Below are positions 20,565 to 29,750 of a DNA stretch of 64,000 nucleotides, piece after piece; position 1 is the stretch's first letter, and each line of letters begins with the position of its first letter. The stretch covers positions 310,001 through 374,000 of the forward strand of contig NZ_CAMZOF010000003.1 of assembly GCF_947331435.1 (NCBI RefSeq), written 5' to 3'. Both the position numbers and the translations under genes were made by a program. The notes under the pieces are model-generated. The model saw only the letters and a list, made by a program, of their open reading frames with translations. It was not told the DNA's origin and did not search any database. Source of the stretch: Pelagibius sp. Alg239-R121 (GTDB lineage Bacteria; Pseudomonadota; Alphaproteobacteria; Kiloniellales; Kiloniellaceae).

Positions 20565-20768
20565 ATGGATGATGAACTGAAACAGCGGGATCTTTCCAGC
20601 AAGCCCGATTCGCAACTGACCGCAGACGAGCGCAAAGAGCTTAAACGGCGGTTCGATGAATTCGTCGGAATTATGCGTTCACAGGGCATGGTGCCTGACA
20701 AACCGGCTAACAAGCCTGCAAAACGTGTAGAAAAGTGGAACCCGGCGACTCACGGTCGTCGGCATTGA
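20565..20768 (+). CDS. Small charged protein of unknown function
   Basis: 67 residues, very rich in Lys, Arg, Glu and Asp, with no hydrophobic segment. It starts MDDELKQRDLSSKPDSQLT, contains an amphipathic helix (DERKELKRRFDEFVGIMRSQ) and ends KRVEKWNPATHGRRH. I do not recognise the family. Codon use looks coding (GC-rich third positions) and it fills an otherwise empty gap between the divergent TfoX-like gene and the convergent sspB, but no strong ribosome-binding site is present. Confidence 0.5.
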   Translation: MDDELKQRDLSSKPDSQLTADERKELKRRFDEFVGIMRSQGMVPDKPANKPAKRVEKWNPATHGRRH

Positions 20769-20936
20769 AGCCTCACCGTCTTCGCCGGATCGGTGAAAAT
20801 GTGAACGGACCTTCCAATTTCACGGTCATTGGGTGAACTACGTTCTCAGTCGCTTCGAAGGGGATCAATCGGCTCTGGCGGCAGGCAGTTCGATCTTGGT
20901 CCAAAAAAGCGTGCGGCCGGAAGCGGCGTGTTCCTG

Positions 20937-21536
20937 CTATTTCTTCCGAAAAGTATCCAGCGTTACGACGTTGTCGCTATCATCGCCTTCGGCATCAGGA
21001 TCTTCCTCATCGCTCTCTGTGGCCTGATTTCCACCTGAAGATCCATCGCTTGAGTTGTCTTGTGGATCTGCGTTCGGAAAGTCGCCGCTAAGCGCCGCAT
21101 TGCCGTCGTCGGCGAGTGCAGGGTCGTTCGACAGGTTTTCATCTTCATCGTCTTCGGCGCTGTCACCCACGTCGAACTGCAGCCCGAAACGTACGGACGG
21201 GTCGGCGAAAGCTGCGACTGCTTCGAATGGGATAGTGAGTTTCTCCGGCACATCCGAGAAACTCAAGGTGACGCTGAAGATATCGTCTCCAACTTCGAGG
21301 TCCCAGAACTGGTACTGCAGGATGATCGTCATCTCGCCCGGATAGCGTTCCCGCAAATGATTGGGAATATCGACGCCGGGGTGATCGGTCCTGAAGGTTA
21401 TATAGAAGTGGTGGTCGCCGGGCAGACCGTTTTCGGCTGCATAGCTGAGCGAACGATGCACGACCGACAGCAGGGCATCCTCCACCATGCGGTCATATCG
21501 CAGCGCGTTATCCGAGCGATCCGTATCGTCCGCCAT
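20937..21536 (-). CDS. sspB: ClpXP adaptor SspB (alpha-type)
   Basis: SspB tethers ssrA-tagged and other substrates to ClpX. The 199-residue product has the folded substrate-binding part in about residues 15-130: LSYAAENGLPGDHHFYITF, TDHPGVDIPNHLRERYPGEM, QYQFWDLEV and FSVTLSFSDVPEKLTIPFEA. A long acidic disordered linker (D/E/N/S rich, about 135-190) leads to the C-terminal VVTLDTFRKK, the ClpX-binding tail (XB). The tmRNA gene lies about 150 bp upstream on the same strand, so tag and tag-reader are neighbours. Confidence 0.93.
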   Translation of the reverse strand: MADDTDRSDNALRYDRMVEDALLSVVHRSLSYAAENGLPGDHHFYITFRTDHPGVDIPNHLRERYPGEMTIILQYQFWDLEVGDDIFSVTLSFSDVPEKLTIPFEAVAAFADPSVRFGLQFDVGDSAEDDEDENLSNDPALADDGNAALSGDFPNADPQDNSSDGSSGGNQATESDEEDPDAEGDDSDNVVTLDTFRKK

Positions 21537-21689
21537 GCCCCGGTTGTCCCATCCCCCTGTGCGCAGCAGGTTTATCCTGTTGCATCAACATTCAACACCC
21601 CCAACTTGGCCGAATTTGGAAAAACCCGCAAGACGGCAAGCAGTGGGGCGCTTCTGTTGCCAGGTGCGCCCCGAACCCCGCCTCGACGT

Positions 21690-21990
21690 GTGAAGGCCGA
21701 GGGCTTAACTTGGCTACCAACCGCTGTTAAGCGGCGACGGCAAGCCCACTATCGTTGTCGTTTGCAACTATAGTTATGGCCCGATAACGGCGGTACCATG
21801 CCGGGCACCAAACACATCTTTACCACGCACGTCGATCCTGTTTCGCCCCCTCGATCCCGGTAATATCCTTTGTCCTAAACCTTGCTGGACGCTAGATACC
21901 AAGCCGGTTTTGGTGGAGGCGCCGGGTACTGCCCCCGGGTCCGTAACGCTTATTCCACATGCCTGTGTAGCACCATAGTCGGTTTCCCGA
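21690..21990 (-). ncRNA. ssrA: tmRNA, permuted two-piece type
   Basis: Rescues stalled ribosomes. On the minus strand the acceptor piece comes first, ending in GGCGCCTCCACCA with the CCA at 21911-21913. The coding piece starts at about 21850 with GGGGGCGAAACAGGATCGAC; its GGGGGCG pairs with CGCCTCC of the acceptor piece to make the tRNA-like acceptor stem. The tag reading frame (21727-21765) begins GCAAACGACAAC and encodes ANDNDSGLAVAA then TAA, ending in the hydrophobic residues read by ClpXP. This permuted order is the alphaproteobacterial form. The tag, CCA end and coding-piece 5' end are firm; the outer limits (about 21690 and 21990) are estimates. Confidence 0.93.
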
Positions 21991-21997
21991 CCCCTCC

Positions 21998-22026
21998 AAT
22001 ATAGGGTGAATCCTTCAAGGTTGAAA
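21998..22026 (-). promoter_or_regulatory. Tentative ssrA promoter
   Basis: On the minus strand TTTCAA (22021-22026) and TATATT (21998-22003) are separated by 17 bp, placing a start near 21990, which would give an acceptor piece of about 80 nt. The -35 is weak (three of six matches), so this is a suggestion. The remaining sequence to the thyA start at 22243 has no gene. Confidence 0.4.
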
Positions 22027-22242
22027 GCCTTGGTGAAGGGAAAGACCTTCCCGCGCGCTACATTGTGCCTGCCGACGCTAAATGCGGTGGTGCCGCCCGC
22101 CTTCAGACGCTAAACTTTGCGCGTACCAAGCTTGAGTAATCCGACGTTGCATCTGTTGATCAGGCAGGTTGAAGGCTCGAGGATTGGATGAAAGTAGCCG
22201 TTAACTCCATGGTAAATCACAAAATATGAGTGTCGGAAGCAG

Positions 22243-23037
22243 ATGAGACAGTATCTCGATTTGTTGGATCACGTGCGGAGCAATGGCGCCGACAAGGCCG
22301 ATCGGACCGGTACCGGCACGCGCAGCGTTTTCGGCTATCAGATGCGCTTTGATCTTGCGGAAGGCTTCCCCCTGGTGACAACCAAGAAGCTCCACGTGAA
22401 ATCGATTATTCACGAACTGCTCTGGTTTTTGAACGGCGACACGAATATCGCCTATCTCAAAGCCAATGGAGTACGGATTTGGGATGAATGGGCTGATGAA
22501 AACGGCGACCTTGGCCCGGTTTACGGCGCGCAGTGGCGATCCTGGCCGGGGCCTGATGGTCGAAAGTTCGATCAGATCACCGGATTGATCGATCAGATTC
22601 GTTCGAATCCGGATTCGCGCCGGCTGATCGTGAGCGCCTGGAATGTGGCAAACGTCGACTCCATGGCACTGCCACCCTGCCATTGTCTGTTCCAGTTTTA
22701 CGTCGCCGATGGAAAGCTATCCTGCCAGCTTTATCAAAGAAGCGCCGACATCTTTCTCGGCGTTCCCTTCAACATTGCCTCCTATGCTCTCCTGACCCTC
22801 ATGATTGCCCAGGTGACCGGTCTGAAAGCGGGCGATTTCGTTCATACGCTCGGGGACGCTCATCTCTACAACAATCACTTCGAACAGGCGGATGTGCAGC
22901 TGTTGCGTGATCCATTGCCATTGCCTCGAATGGTGTTCAAGCGCGATATCGGGGATATCTTTGGGTTCTCCTACGAAGATTTCGACTTGCAGGGCTATCA
23001 AGCTCATCCACATATCGCCGCAGCAGTTGCAGTCTAG
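22243..23037 (+). CDS. thyA: Thymidylate synthase
   Basis: Converts dUMP to dTMP with methylene-tetrahydrofolate, which ends as dihydrofolate. The 264-residue protein has the full ThyA pattern: [57 protein letters not shown], the catalytic cysteine in [12 protein letters not shown] (about residue 147), [20 protein letters not shown] and [12 protein letters not shown]. Length equals E. coli ThyA. Followed after 12 bp by folA, which regenerates the folate. Confidence 0.98.
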   Translation: MRQYLDLLDHVRSNGADKADRTGTGTRSVFGYQMRFDLAEGFPLVTTKKLHVKSIIHELLWFLNGDTNIAYLKANGVRIWDEWADENGDLGPVYGAQWRSWPGPDGRKFDQITGLIDQIRSNPDSRRLIVSAWNVANVDSMALPPCHCLFQFYVADGKLSCQLYQRSADIFLGVPFNIASYALLTLMIAQVTGLKAGDFVHTLGDAHLYNNHFEQADVQLLRDPLPLPRMVFKRDIGDIFGFSYEDFDLQGYQAHPHIAAAVAV

Positions 23038-23049
23038 GACAAGGTCGAG

Positions 23050-23577
23050 ATGGGTAAGGAACCGCGTGTAGCCCTGATCTGGGCGATGGGCGATAACAGA
23101 GTTATCGGCAAAGACAACGATTTACCCTGGCGGCTGCCGGCCGATCTGAAACATTTCAAGGCCATGACCCTGGGTAAGCCGGTCATCATGGGCCGTAAGA
23201 CGTTCGATTCCATCGGACGTCCTCTACCGGGCCGCACGAATATCGTTGTGACGCGACGGGCCGATTATCGCCCGGACGGAGTTGTCGTCGTAAATGATCT
23301 GGACGAAGCGATCACCGTAGGACGCCAGGCGGCGGAGCGGGACGACAAGGATGAGTTCATGGTCATTGGCGGCGCGGAAATCTACGCCCTGATGCTAGAC
23401 CGGGCGGAACGTCTTTATGTGACAGAGGTTCATGGTGAATTCGATGGTGACGCCTTCTTCCCGCCGTTCGATCTCGAACGCTGGGTCGAGATAAGCCGGG
23501 AGACACATGCCTCAACGGCAGAGGACCGGCCGGCGCACAGCTTCGTTGTTCTGGACGTTGTGGAACCTGCTTGCTGA
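23050..23577 (+). CDS. folA: Dihydrofolate reductase
   Basis: NADPH-dependent reduction of dihydrofolate produced by the upstream thymidylate synthase. The 175-residue product shows IWAMGDNRVIGKDNDLPWRLPADLKHFK with the substrate-binding Trp-Arg region, PVIMGRKTFDSIGRPLPGRT for cofactor binding, and GGAEIYALML. Start ATG at 23050 lies 12 bp after the thyA stop, forming the usual thyA-folA pair. The 222 bp after it contain no convincing gene. Confidence 0.97.
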   Translation: MGKEPRVALIWAMGDNRVIGKDNDLPWRLPADLKHFKAMTLGKPVIMGRKTFDSIGRPLPGRTNIVVTRRADYRPDGVVVVNDLDEAITVGRQAAERDDKDEFMVIGGAEIYALMLDRAERLYVTEVHGEFDGDAFFPPFDLERWVEISRETHASTAEDRPAHSFVVLDVVEPAC

Positions 23578-23799
23578 GCCGTTGGACCGACGACCCAATT
23601 CGTCCCGGATAACGTTTGTCGTCGCTGGTCCCGCAAAAACCTTACGTCTCGCGGATCATCTGGTGCCGTGCCGGATTATCGAGCTTGGGGATATTGCACT
23701 TGCACCCGGCCTTCAGGGTGCCGTAGGTATTTGCGCATTGGCACGTGCTTCTGATTTTCGTTTGTTGAATTGACCCCATTTCAAGGTTTCGGCCCCTTC

Positions 23800-24822
23800 A
23801 TGAACATACTTTATGTCGGCAGTTGCCAAGGTTTCCGGGAGGCTGGAAAGTCTTATTACATCCCCAAGAAACTGGTAAACGGGTTCACCCGGAACGGCCA
23901 CAACGTCTACGCCTTCAACGATCGGGACTTTGCTCGGTTCTCCAACATCTTCCGCTCACGCAAGTGGGGGATCAGACCGCTCAACAAAAAGCTGCTCGAA
24001 GTCTGCGAGGAGTTCGCGCCTGATCTGATCGTGCTCGGCCACTGCGAAATGATTTGGAACACGACCCTGTCGGCGGTTCGCGAAACTTGCCCCGGTGTTA
24101 AGATCGTTTACCGCAATGTCGATCCGCTTATCCACGAGCAAAACGTCAAAGATATTCAGCGGCGCGTTGGGTTTGTCGACGGTATCTTCATTACCACGGC
24201 GGGGGAGGGCCTGAAACAGTTCAGCAGTCCTGACGGATTCGTCACCTTCATGCCGAACCCCGTTGATCGTGCCGTTGATACAGGCCGCAGCTTCGACAAT
24301 GCCTGCTCCGTGGATCTGTTCTTCGCGGGCGGTCCACTCGGCGAGAGCGACGCGCGGCGGGACCTCATGACAAGCCTGCTCACGAAACGGCCCGAGTTGG
24401 AGATCGCGGTTCATGGCTGCGGCATCAACAAGGATTACCTTTTCGGCAAGACCTATATGGACCGTTTGGCGCAGAGTAAGATGGGGCTCTGCCTGAACCG
24501 TACCTATGATTATCATTGGTATTCTTCGGACCGTTTGACCCAGTATATGGGCAACGGACTCGTGACATTCCTGCGCAGCGGCACTGGTTTTGAGGAATTT
24601 TTCGGAAACGACGATCTCGCGTTCTATGCTGACGAGGCCGAACTACTTCGTAAACTGGACATGTTTATGGCCGACGATGGCTATCGCGTAGCTGTTGCGA
24701 AAAACGGTTGGAAAAAGGCACATGAGGCCTTTTCGGCCGAAAAAGTCACCCAATACATTCTGGATACGACCTTCGGCGATGGGCTCACCCTCAATTACTG
24801 CTGGCCGACAGAAAAATACTGA
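23800..24822 (+). CDS. Glycosyltransferase, CgeB/GT-B-like
   Basis: Probable GT-B glycosyltransferase of about 340 residues. The N-terminal half starts with MNILYVGSCQG and has a Rossmann-like pattern (DLIVLGHCEMIWN, KIVYRNVDPL); the C-terminal half contains the FFAGGPLGESDARRDL loop, a LCLNRTYDYHWYSSDRLTQYMG segment typical of CgeB-like proteins, then GTGFEEFFGNDDLAFY and a closing helix. The ATG at 23800 is chosen because the motif starts there; a TTG ten codons earlier adds no homology. Together with the next two genes this suggests cell-surface polysaccharide or LPS synthesis; donor and acceptor are unknown. Confidence 0.78.
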   Translation: MNILYVGSCQGFREAGKSYYIPKKLVNGFTRNGHNVYAFNDRDFARFSNIFRSRKWGIRPLNKKLLEVCEEFAPDLIVLGHCEMIWNTTLSAVRETCPGVKIVYRNVDPLIHEQNVKDIQRRVGFVDGIFITTAGEGLKQFSSPDGFVTFMPNPVDRAVDTGRSFDNACSVDLFFAGGPLGESDARRDLMTSLLTKRPELEIAVHGCGINKDYLFGKTYMDRLAQSKMGLCLNRTYDYHWYSSDRLTQYMGNGLVTFLRSGTGFEEFFGNDDLAFYADEAELLRKLDMFMADDGYRVAVAKNGWKKAHEAFSAEKVTQYILDTTFGDGLTLNYCWPTEKY

Positions 24823-24850
24823 TCCGCGGATAGGCTGACTCTACGGTGGT

Positions 24851-25675
24851 TTATGGTGTGCTGGAAGTTCTCTGTGTATCTGAGGATTGCACGGTTTCAG
24901 CCTGCTGTTCCTGCGTACGTTGTTCCTGGATAAAGAGCGCTTTGTAATAGGAAAAGAGCTGGTATAGGGCGGCCATCATGGCCAGCAAAAACCCCATTTT
25001 GCCCTCCCGGTAGCCCTTGCGACCCCACAGGGCTTTCAGGAAACGGTGGCAGGCGCGCCGCAGCACGGTGCGAAAGGGCGGCAGAGGTTTCTGCGCCATA
25101 TCAATCGCCCGCATATCTGTGTACCAGATCAAGCGCTTGATCATATCGTTCAGATCACGGTCGACCAGGTGGGTGATGTGTCCCTTCAGCTCTTTGATCG
25201 GGTCTTTGAGTTCCAAGCTCGGGTGGATGCGCTGCAGCCCCCAGGTTTTGTAGCCCTTGGCAAAGAGGCGATCGCCGGCCGAGGCACCGAAGGACCCTGC
25301 CCAACCATATCGCAAAAGACGATTTCCGACATAGTTGTCAAACCGAATTTTGTAGCAACCCTTGATGCCCTCATCGACGACCTCTCGTATTTCCTTTGCC
25401 GTTTCGGGCAGTACACGCTCGTCGGCGTCGAGCTCGAGGATAAAGGGACCTGCACAAGCTTCGATCCCAAAATTTCGCCGGGCGCCTTCAATATCCCAGG
25501 AGCCCTCGAGGATGTTGGATGTGAATTCTTCGACGATTTTCCTAGTGCCGTCGGTGCATTTGTCGAGAACCACCACAATCTCGTCGCAAAAGTCGAGCGA
25601 TCTGAGAGCGTCCCCGATCATCTCTTCCTCATTGTGCGCTACGATAAGCCCACTGAGCCTGTTGCGGTGTTCCAT
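24851..25675 (-). CDS. Family 2 glycosyltransferase, LPS core WaaE/KdtX-like
   Basis: GT-A inverting glycosyltransferase of 274 residues. It opens with the GT2 fold, RLSGLIVAHNEEEMIGDAL and FCDEIVVVLDKCTDGT, and has the donor/metal motif LELDADERV. The second half resembles WaaE-type LPS core glucosyltransferases: YGWAGSFGASAGDRLFAKGY-like sequence and a membrane-associating helix (MGFLLAMMAALYQLFSYYK) near the C-terminus. Convergent with the CgeB-like gene (28-bp gap). Confidence 0.85.
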   Translation of the reverse strand: MEHRNRLSGLIVAHNEEEMIGDALRSLDFCDEIVVVLDKCTDGTRKIVEEFTSNILEGSWDIEGARRNFGIEACAGPFILELDADERVLPETAKEIREVVDEGIKGCYKIRFDNYVGNRLLRYGWAGSFGASAGDRLFAKGYKTWGLQRIHPSLELKDPIKELKGHITHLVDRDLNDMIKRLIWYTDMRAIDMAQKPLPPFRTVLRRACHRFLKALWGRKGYREGKMGFLLAMMAALYQLFSYYKALFIQEQRTQEQQAETVQSSDTQRTSSTP

Positions 25676-26045
25676 TTATTATCCGCTCTCTTTGACTTCT
25701 CTTGCCGGTCGGCGCGGCTGTTCAGCATCGGCCACCGACCCGCGTGGCGATCTCGAGATTTATAGTCAATCGCCAAGTGGCGTACAGGCTTTTCGGATGG
25801 AAATCCGAGGTTTCGGCGCGAAAGAGAAGCATTGTTAGCGGATTTCTTGAATTCGAGAAGTTGCAATCACGCTGGACAAATTGGGTTCCTGCCGCATAGA
25901 TACGGCTTAAGCGCTCCCAAGAGCGTTAGGCGGGCTTAAAACGTGCTCTCATTTTGCAATGCCGAGTCTTCTTTAATGAAAAGCGTTTGCTGTTCCGGCG
26001 TCGTCGTGCCGGGCTGTTACAAATTCTTCGAGATGCAGTGGTTTA
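25676..26045. other. Intergenic between divergent GT2 and O-antigen ligase genes
   Basis: 370 bp that should hold both promoters. No gene or clear RNA motif was recognised; composition is near the window average with an AT-rich part near 25960-26045. Confidence 0.4.
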
Positions 26046-27272
26046 ATGGTTTCTATTGGCGTTGGAAATAGCCGTCTGACTGACAAATATCATCGCATTC
26101 AGGGCTTATTGGAAAAACATGGCGTTTTTCAATGGCTCTATTTGGGGCTGGTGGCGTCCTTTTTCCTTTTCGACACGAAAATTCACCGCCTGTATTTCTA
26201 TGTCGCCGTCATTCCGGTCTTTTTGGTGTTTTCGCGCTGGAACGTTGTGAGGCAGGTTTTCAGGTTACCTTTGTGGCGCTTGGCAACACTGTATCTTTGC
26301 TATCTTTGGGCAACCCAGTTTTGGAGCGACAGCCCCAGTCTCTTCGGCCTGCTGAACCAGACCAGGCTGTTGTTCATGACGTTGTTTTTTATGACAATGA
26401 CGCTTTATCTCTCGATGGAAGATACGGACTTTCCGGAGAGAATTTTGCGATACTTTGCCTGGGCAGGCGCAATTGCCGCCGCCGCAGCGATCGCCTACCA
26501 CCTGATCTTCGCGGAAGCGATTGTCGGTCGAATGGCGGGTCCCGGGCGTGCCGAACACCCGATTATCGGCGCAACTCTCTATGGTGTGGCGGCCTTGTGC
26601 TTTCTGTGTTGCGTCGCCCGCTCAATGCCTACTTCATCGGGCAGGATCCTTGGCTGGGGCGCATTTCTAACTTTAATCGTGGCAATGTTGCTCACGCAGA
26701 GCCGCGGGCCGCTGCTCAGTATGGTGCTCGTCATTTTTATGTATCTGCTGGCGACCGGACGTTGGAAGCTTGCGATTCTCATCCCCCTGCCTGCGGTAAT
26801 CTACGTTGCATTGACGCTTTCGGGGGCAATCGAGCCTGGAACCTGGATCACGCGCGGGTCGACCCATCGATTTGGGATCTGGTTTCAATCTTGGGAATTG
26901 ATAACCGAAAGCGCGAAAGCGGTAATGATCGGGCAGGGAATTCTGACCGAATATGCCTTCAAACTGGCAAATGGATTATACGTCAAATCACCGCATAACC
27001 TGTTTCTCGCGAACCAGCTTTACGGTGGGATTGTCGCCAGCGTTCTATTTATCGGCTTGATTGCCACCGTGGCTTACAAGGCGCTCCAGAGATTTCGGAT
27101 GAGCGGAAATTTCGTTGTCTGCGCCTTGGCCTTGTTTGGTCTCGGTGTTGGCTTGTTTGATTACCGGACCGTTTTGATCAACTTGAGCCAGGAATGGATG
27201 TCATTCTGGCTGCCTGTTCTGCTGACGGCTTGCGGGTGGCCCTCGACTAACACTACTGCATCACGATCGTAG
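26046..27272 (+). CDS. O-antigen ligase / Wzy-like polymerase family membrane protein
   Basis: Polytopic membrane protein of 408 residues with about ten hydrophobic segments and the Wzy_C/WaaL signature LLTQSRGPLLSMVLVIFMYL in the middle. A large periplasmic loop follows (RGSTHRFGIWFQSWELITES) with the conserved His/Arg, then YVKSPHNLFLANQLYGG, typical of O-antigen ligases, which join undecaprenyl-linked glycan to lipid A-core. The sequence alone does not separate ligase from polymerase. The C-terminus overlaps the end of convergent mrp by 20 bp. Confidence 0.85.
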   Translation: MVSIGVGNSRLTDKYHRIQGLLEKHGVFQWLYLGLVASFFLFDTKIHRLYFYVAVIPVFLVFSRWNVVRQVFRLPLWRLATLYLCYLWATQFWSDSPSLFGLLNQTRLLFMTLFFMTMTLYLSMEDTDFPERILRYFAWAGAIAAAAAIAYHLIFAEAIVGRMAGPGRAEHPIIGATLYGVAALCFLCCVARSMPTSSGRILGWGAFLTLIVAMLLTQSRGPLLSMVLVIFMYLLATGRWKLAILIPLPAVIYVALTLSGAIEPGTWITRGSTHRFGIWFQSWELITESAKAVMIGQGILTEYAFKLANGLYVKSPHNLFLANQLYGGIVASVLFIGLIATVAYKALQRFRMSGNFVVCALALFGLGVGLFDYRTVLINLSQEWMSFWLPVLLTACGWPSTNTTASRS

Positions 27273-28395
27273 GCGATTGCCGCGCCCCAGCCTTATCGGC
27301 CGACAAACGCTCCCAGACGCTCTTTGCGATATCGATGTAGCGCTTCGCATGCTCGCCGTCTGGCGCGGATACAACAATCGGCCGTCCTTCATCGGAAGTG
27401 ACGCGAATGTCGATGTGGAGCGGCATTTCCCCCAGGAAATCCATACCTAGAGATTCAGCTTCCTTCTTGGCCCCGCCGTGGCTGAAGATGTGTGACTCAT
27501 GGCCGCAGTTGGGACAAATGAACACGCTCATGTTTTCGATGATGCCCAGAACCGGCACGTCAACCTTACGGAACATATTGAGGCCTTTTCTGGCGTCAAG
27601 CAGTGCAATGTCCTGCGGCGTCGAGACGATAATCGCGCCGGCGAGGGGGACCTGCTGAGCCATGGTAAGCTGGGCGTCGCCGGTTCCCGGTGGCATATCG
27701 ACGATCAGAACGTCGAGTTCTCCCCATTCCACGTCCCGCAACATCTGCTGCAAAGCTGACTGTACCATAGGGCCCCGCCAGATCATCGGCGTGTCTTCGG
27801 CAACGAGGAAGCCCATGGACATGCATTTGATGCCGAAATTTTCCATCGGCTTTAGGATCTTGCCATCGGGCGAGCTGGGCCTTCCGGAGATCCCTAGCAT
27901 TCTGGGCTGAGACGGACCGTAAATATCGGCGTCGAGCAGGCCGACTTTCAAGCCGATCCGCGAAAGAGCGAGCGAAAGATTGGCGGCTGTGGTCGATTTG
28001 CCGACACCACCTTTTCCGCTGGCAACAGCGACGATGGCGCCGACGCCGGGCACCAGCTGACGTTGAGCTCCTGCAGCTTGTGGCGGGCTCTGTCTGGGCG
28101 GTGCAGCCGCTGCAGCCTGTTGTGGCGGTGGTGCAGAGCCGGCAGCGCTGTGGGCGGTCAATACGGCCGTGACCGACAAGACACCCGGCAGGGCATGTAC
28201 CACATCTTCCGCGGCTTTACGCAGCGGCTCCATCTTCGGACCGCGCTGAGGATCGACCTCGATGGCAAAACCTACATTGCCATCTTTGATGACCAGCCCG
28301 GAAATCATGCTCAAACTGACGATATCGCTATCGCGGTCCGGGTCCCGTACGCTCTTGAGCGCTTCGAGAATTTGCTGCTCTGTAATCTGGCTCAT
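27253..28395 (-). CDS. mrp: Iron-sulfur cluster carrier ATPase Mrp/ApbC
   Basis: P-loop NTPase that carries and transfers Fe-S clusters. 380 residues: an N-terminal DUF59/MIP18-like domain (ILEALKSVRDPDRDSDIVSL, residues about 8-27), a Pro/Ala/Gln-rich linker, then the deviant Walker A ASGKGGVGKSTTAANL, DADIYGPSQPRMLG (Walker A') and DVLIVDMPPGTGDAQLT. A CxxC motif in SVFICPNCGHESHIF is the cluster-binding pair. Length and domain order are normal for ApbC with fused DUF59. Confidence 0.95.
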   Translation of the reverse strand: MSQITEQQILEALKSVRDPDRDSDIVSLSMISGLVIKDGNVGFAIEVDPQRGPKMEPLRKAAEDVVHALPGVLSVTAVLTAHSAAGSAPPPQQAAAAAPPRQSPPQAAGAQRQLVPGVGAIVAVASGKGGVGKSTTAANLSLALSRIGLKVGLLDADIYGPSQPRMLGISGRPSSPDGKILKPMENFGIKCMSMGFLVAEDTPMIWRGPMVQSALQQMLRDVEWGELDVLIVDMPPGTGDAQLTMAQQVPLAGAIIVSTPQDIALLDARKGLNMFRKVDVPVLGIIENMSVFICPNCGHESHIFSHGGAKKEAESLGMDFLGEMPLHIDIRVTSDEGRPIVVSAPDGEHAKRYIDIAKSVWERLSADKAGARQSPTIVMQ

Positions 28396-28596
28396 CCTTG
28401 AAACGAACGCCCTTTTGCCAATATTCCGTCTACGGCGTTAGACATGCGATAAATGTCCACAGGATGCAAATAAATCCGATGCTGAGCCATATTGCGGCAT
28501 TACGCTCGTGATATTGAGGCGAAATGAGTCTATATGAACATTATCGCGCGAAAACGTGCGCTTCGAATGTCGGTATAGTTAACGGGAAAAGCTTGA

Positions 28597-29739
28597 ATGC
28601 CCTGGGAAAATAAAGGTGGCGGCGGCCCGTGGGGCGGCGGCTCTGGCGGTGGCGGTAATGGTAACGGCGGTGGCCCGTGGGGCGGTCGCGGCGGTGGCGG
28701 CGGTGGACCCTCTGGTCCCAAGCCCCCCGATATAGAGGATCTGATCCGCAAGAGTCAGGACAAGGTTAAGGACATGTTGCCCGGCAGTGGCGGCCTGAAT
28801 GGCTCCATCATCGCGGTAATTGCGGTTCTGGCCTTTGCCGTATGGTTCGGATTCGGTGGTTTTTACCGTGTGGAAAGTAACCAGCAGGGTGTTGAACTGG
28901 TGTTCGGTAAGTGGGTGAATACGACCCTTCCAGGATTGAACTGGAATTGGCCTTATCCGATTGGATCGGTTGAGACGCCAGGTGTTACCAACATTCAGCA
29001 GACGGATATCGGCTTCACGAATTTAGGCCGCTCAGATAACAGCAGTGCGAAGCGTGATGTCCCGCAAGAAAGCCTCATGCTGACCGGCGACCAGAATATC
29101 ATCGATATCGATATGACGGTGCAGTGGAAGATTTCCGATGCTGGCGAATATCTCTTTAACGTTCGCGATCCTGAGCAAACGGTAAAAATCGCAGCTGAAA
29201 GCGCGCTGCGTGAGATTATCGGCCAGACAGATATTCAGCCTGCTCTGACCGAGGCTCGCCAAGATGTCCAGGTGCAGACCAGAAACCTGCTCCAGGAACT
29301 TCTCAACGAGTACAAGGCGGGTATCGAAATCACGGTCGTTCAGTTGCAGGAGGTGCAGGCACCGGGCGCCGTGACGGACGCTTTCGACGATGTTGCCCGC
29401 GCGATCCAGGACCTCAATCGGCTCCGCAACGAGGCGGACCGTTATCGCAATGACGTTTTGCCTAAGGCCCGTGGTGAAGCCCAAAAGATGATTCAGGGCG
29501 CGCAAGCCTACAAAGAACGCCTGGAAAACGAGGCAGAGGGTGAAGCTCAACGCTTCTTGTCAGTGTATGAAGCCTATAAGCAGAATCCCGAAGTGACCAA
29601 GCGAAGGATGTTCCTGGAAACCATTCAGAATGTCATGAGTAAGACCGACAAGGTTATCATGGACAACAATGCCGGAGGTGGTGCGGTTCCTTACCTTCCT
29701 CTCAACGAGCTGCGCGGCAACAGCGCGCCGCGTAATTAG
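28597..29739 (+). CDS. hflK: HflK, membrane protease regulator
   Basis: Band-7/SPFH protein that with HflC forms a large periplasmic cage around the FtsH protease. The 380-residue product has a very glycine-rich, proline-containing cytoplasmic N-terminus (residues about 3-45), one membrane segment (IIAVIAVLAFAVWFGFGGF), and the SPFH domain beginning YRVESNQQGVELVFGKWV. The coiled-coil C-terminal half (DRYRNDVLPKARGEAQKMI) ends in the usual disordered tail. HflC starts 11 bp downstream. Confidence 0.96.
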   Translation: MPWENKGGGGPWGGGSGGGGNGNGGGPWGGRGGGGGGPSGPKPPDIEDLIRKSQDKVKDMLPGSGGLNGSIIAVIAVLAFAVWFGFGGFYRVESNQQGVELVFGKWVNTTLPGLNWNWPYPIGSVETPGVTNIQQTDIGFTNLGRSDNSSAKRDVPQESLMLTGDQNIIDIDMTVQWKISDAGEYLFNVRDPEQTVKIAAESALREIIGQTDIQPALTEARQDVQVQTRNLLQELLNEYKAGIEITVVQLQEVQAPGAVTDAFDDVARAIQDLNRLRNEADRYRNDVLPKARGEAQKMIQGAQAYKERLENEAEGEAQRFLSVYEAYKQNPEVTKRRMFLETIQNVMSKTDKVIMDNNAGGGAVPYLPLNELRGNSAPRN

Positions 29740-29750
29740 GAGGGGTAGAG

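Noticed and set aside
20829-21038. 69-codon plus-strand frame opposite the 3' end of sspB
   Set aside because: Antisense to the acidic tail of SspB, which readily gives open frames; not supported.
23507-23773. 88-codon plus-strand frame overlapping the end of folA
   Set aside because: Overlaps folA by 70 bp out of frame; the unique part shows no domain.
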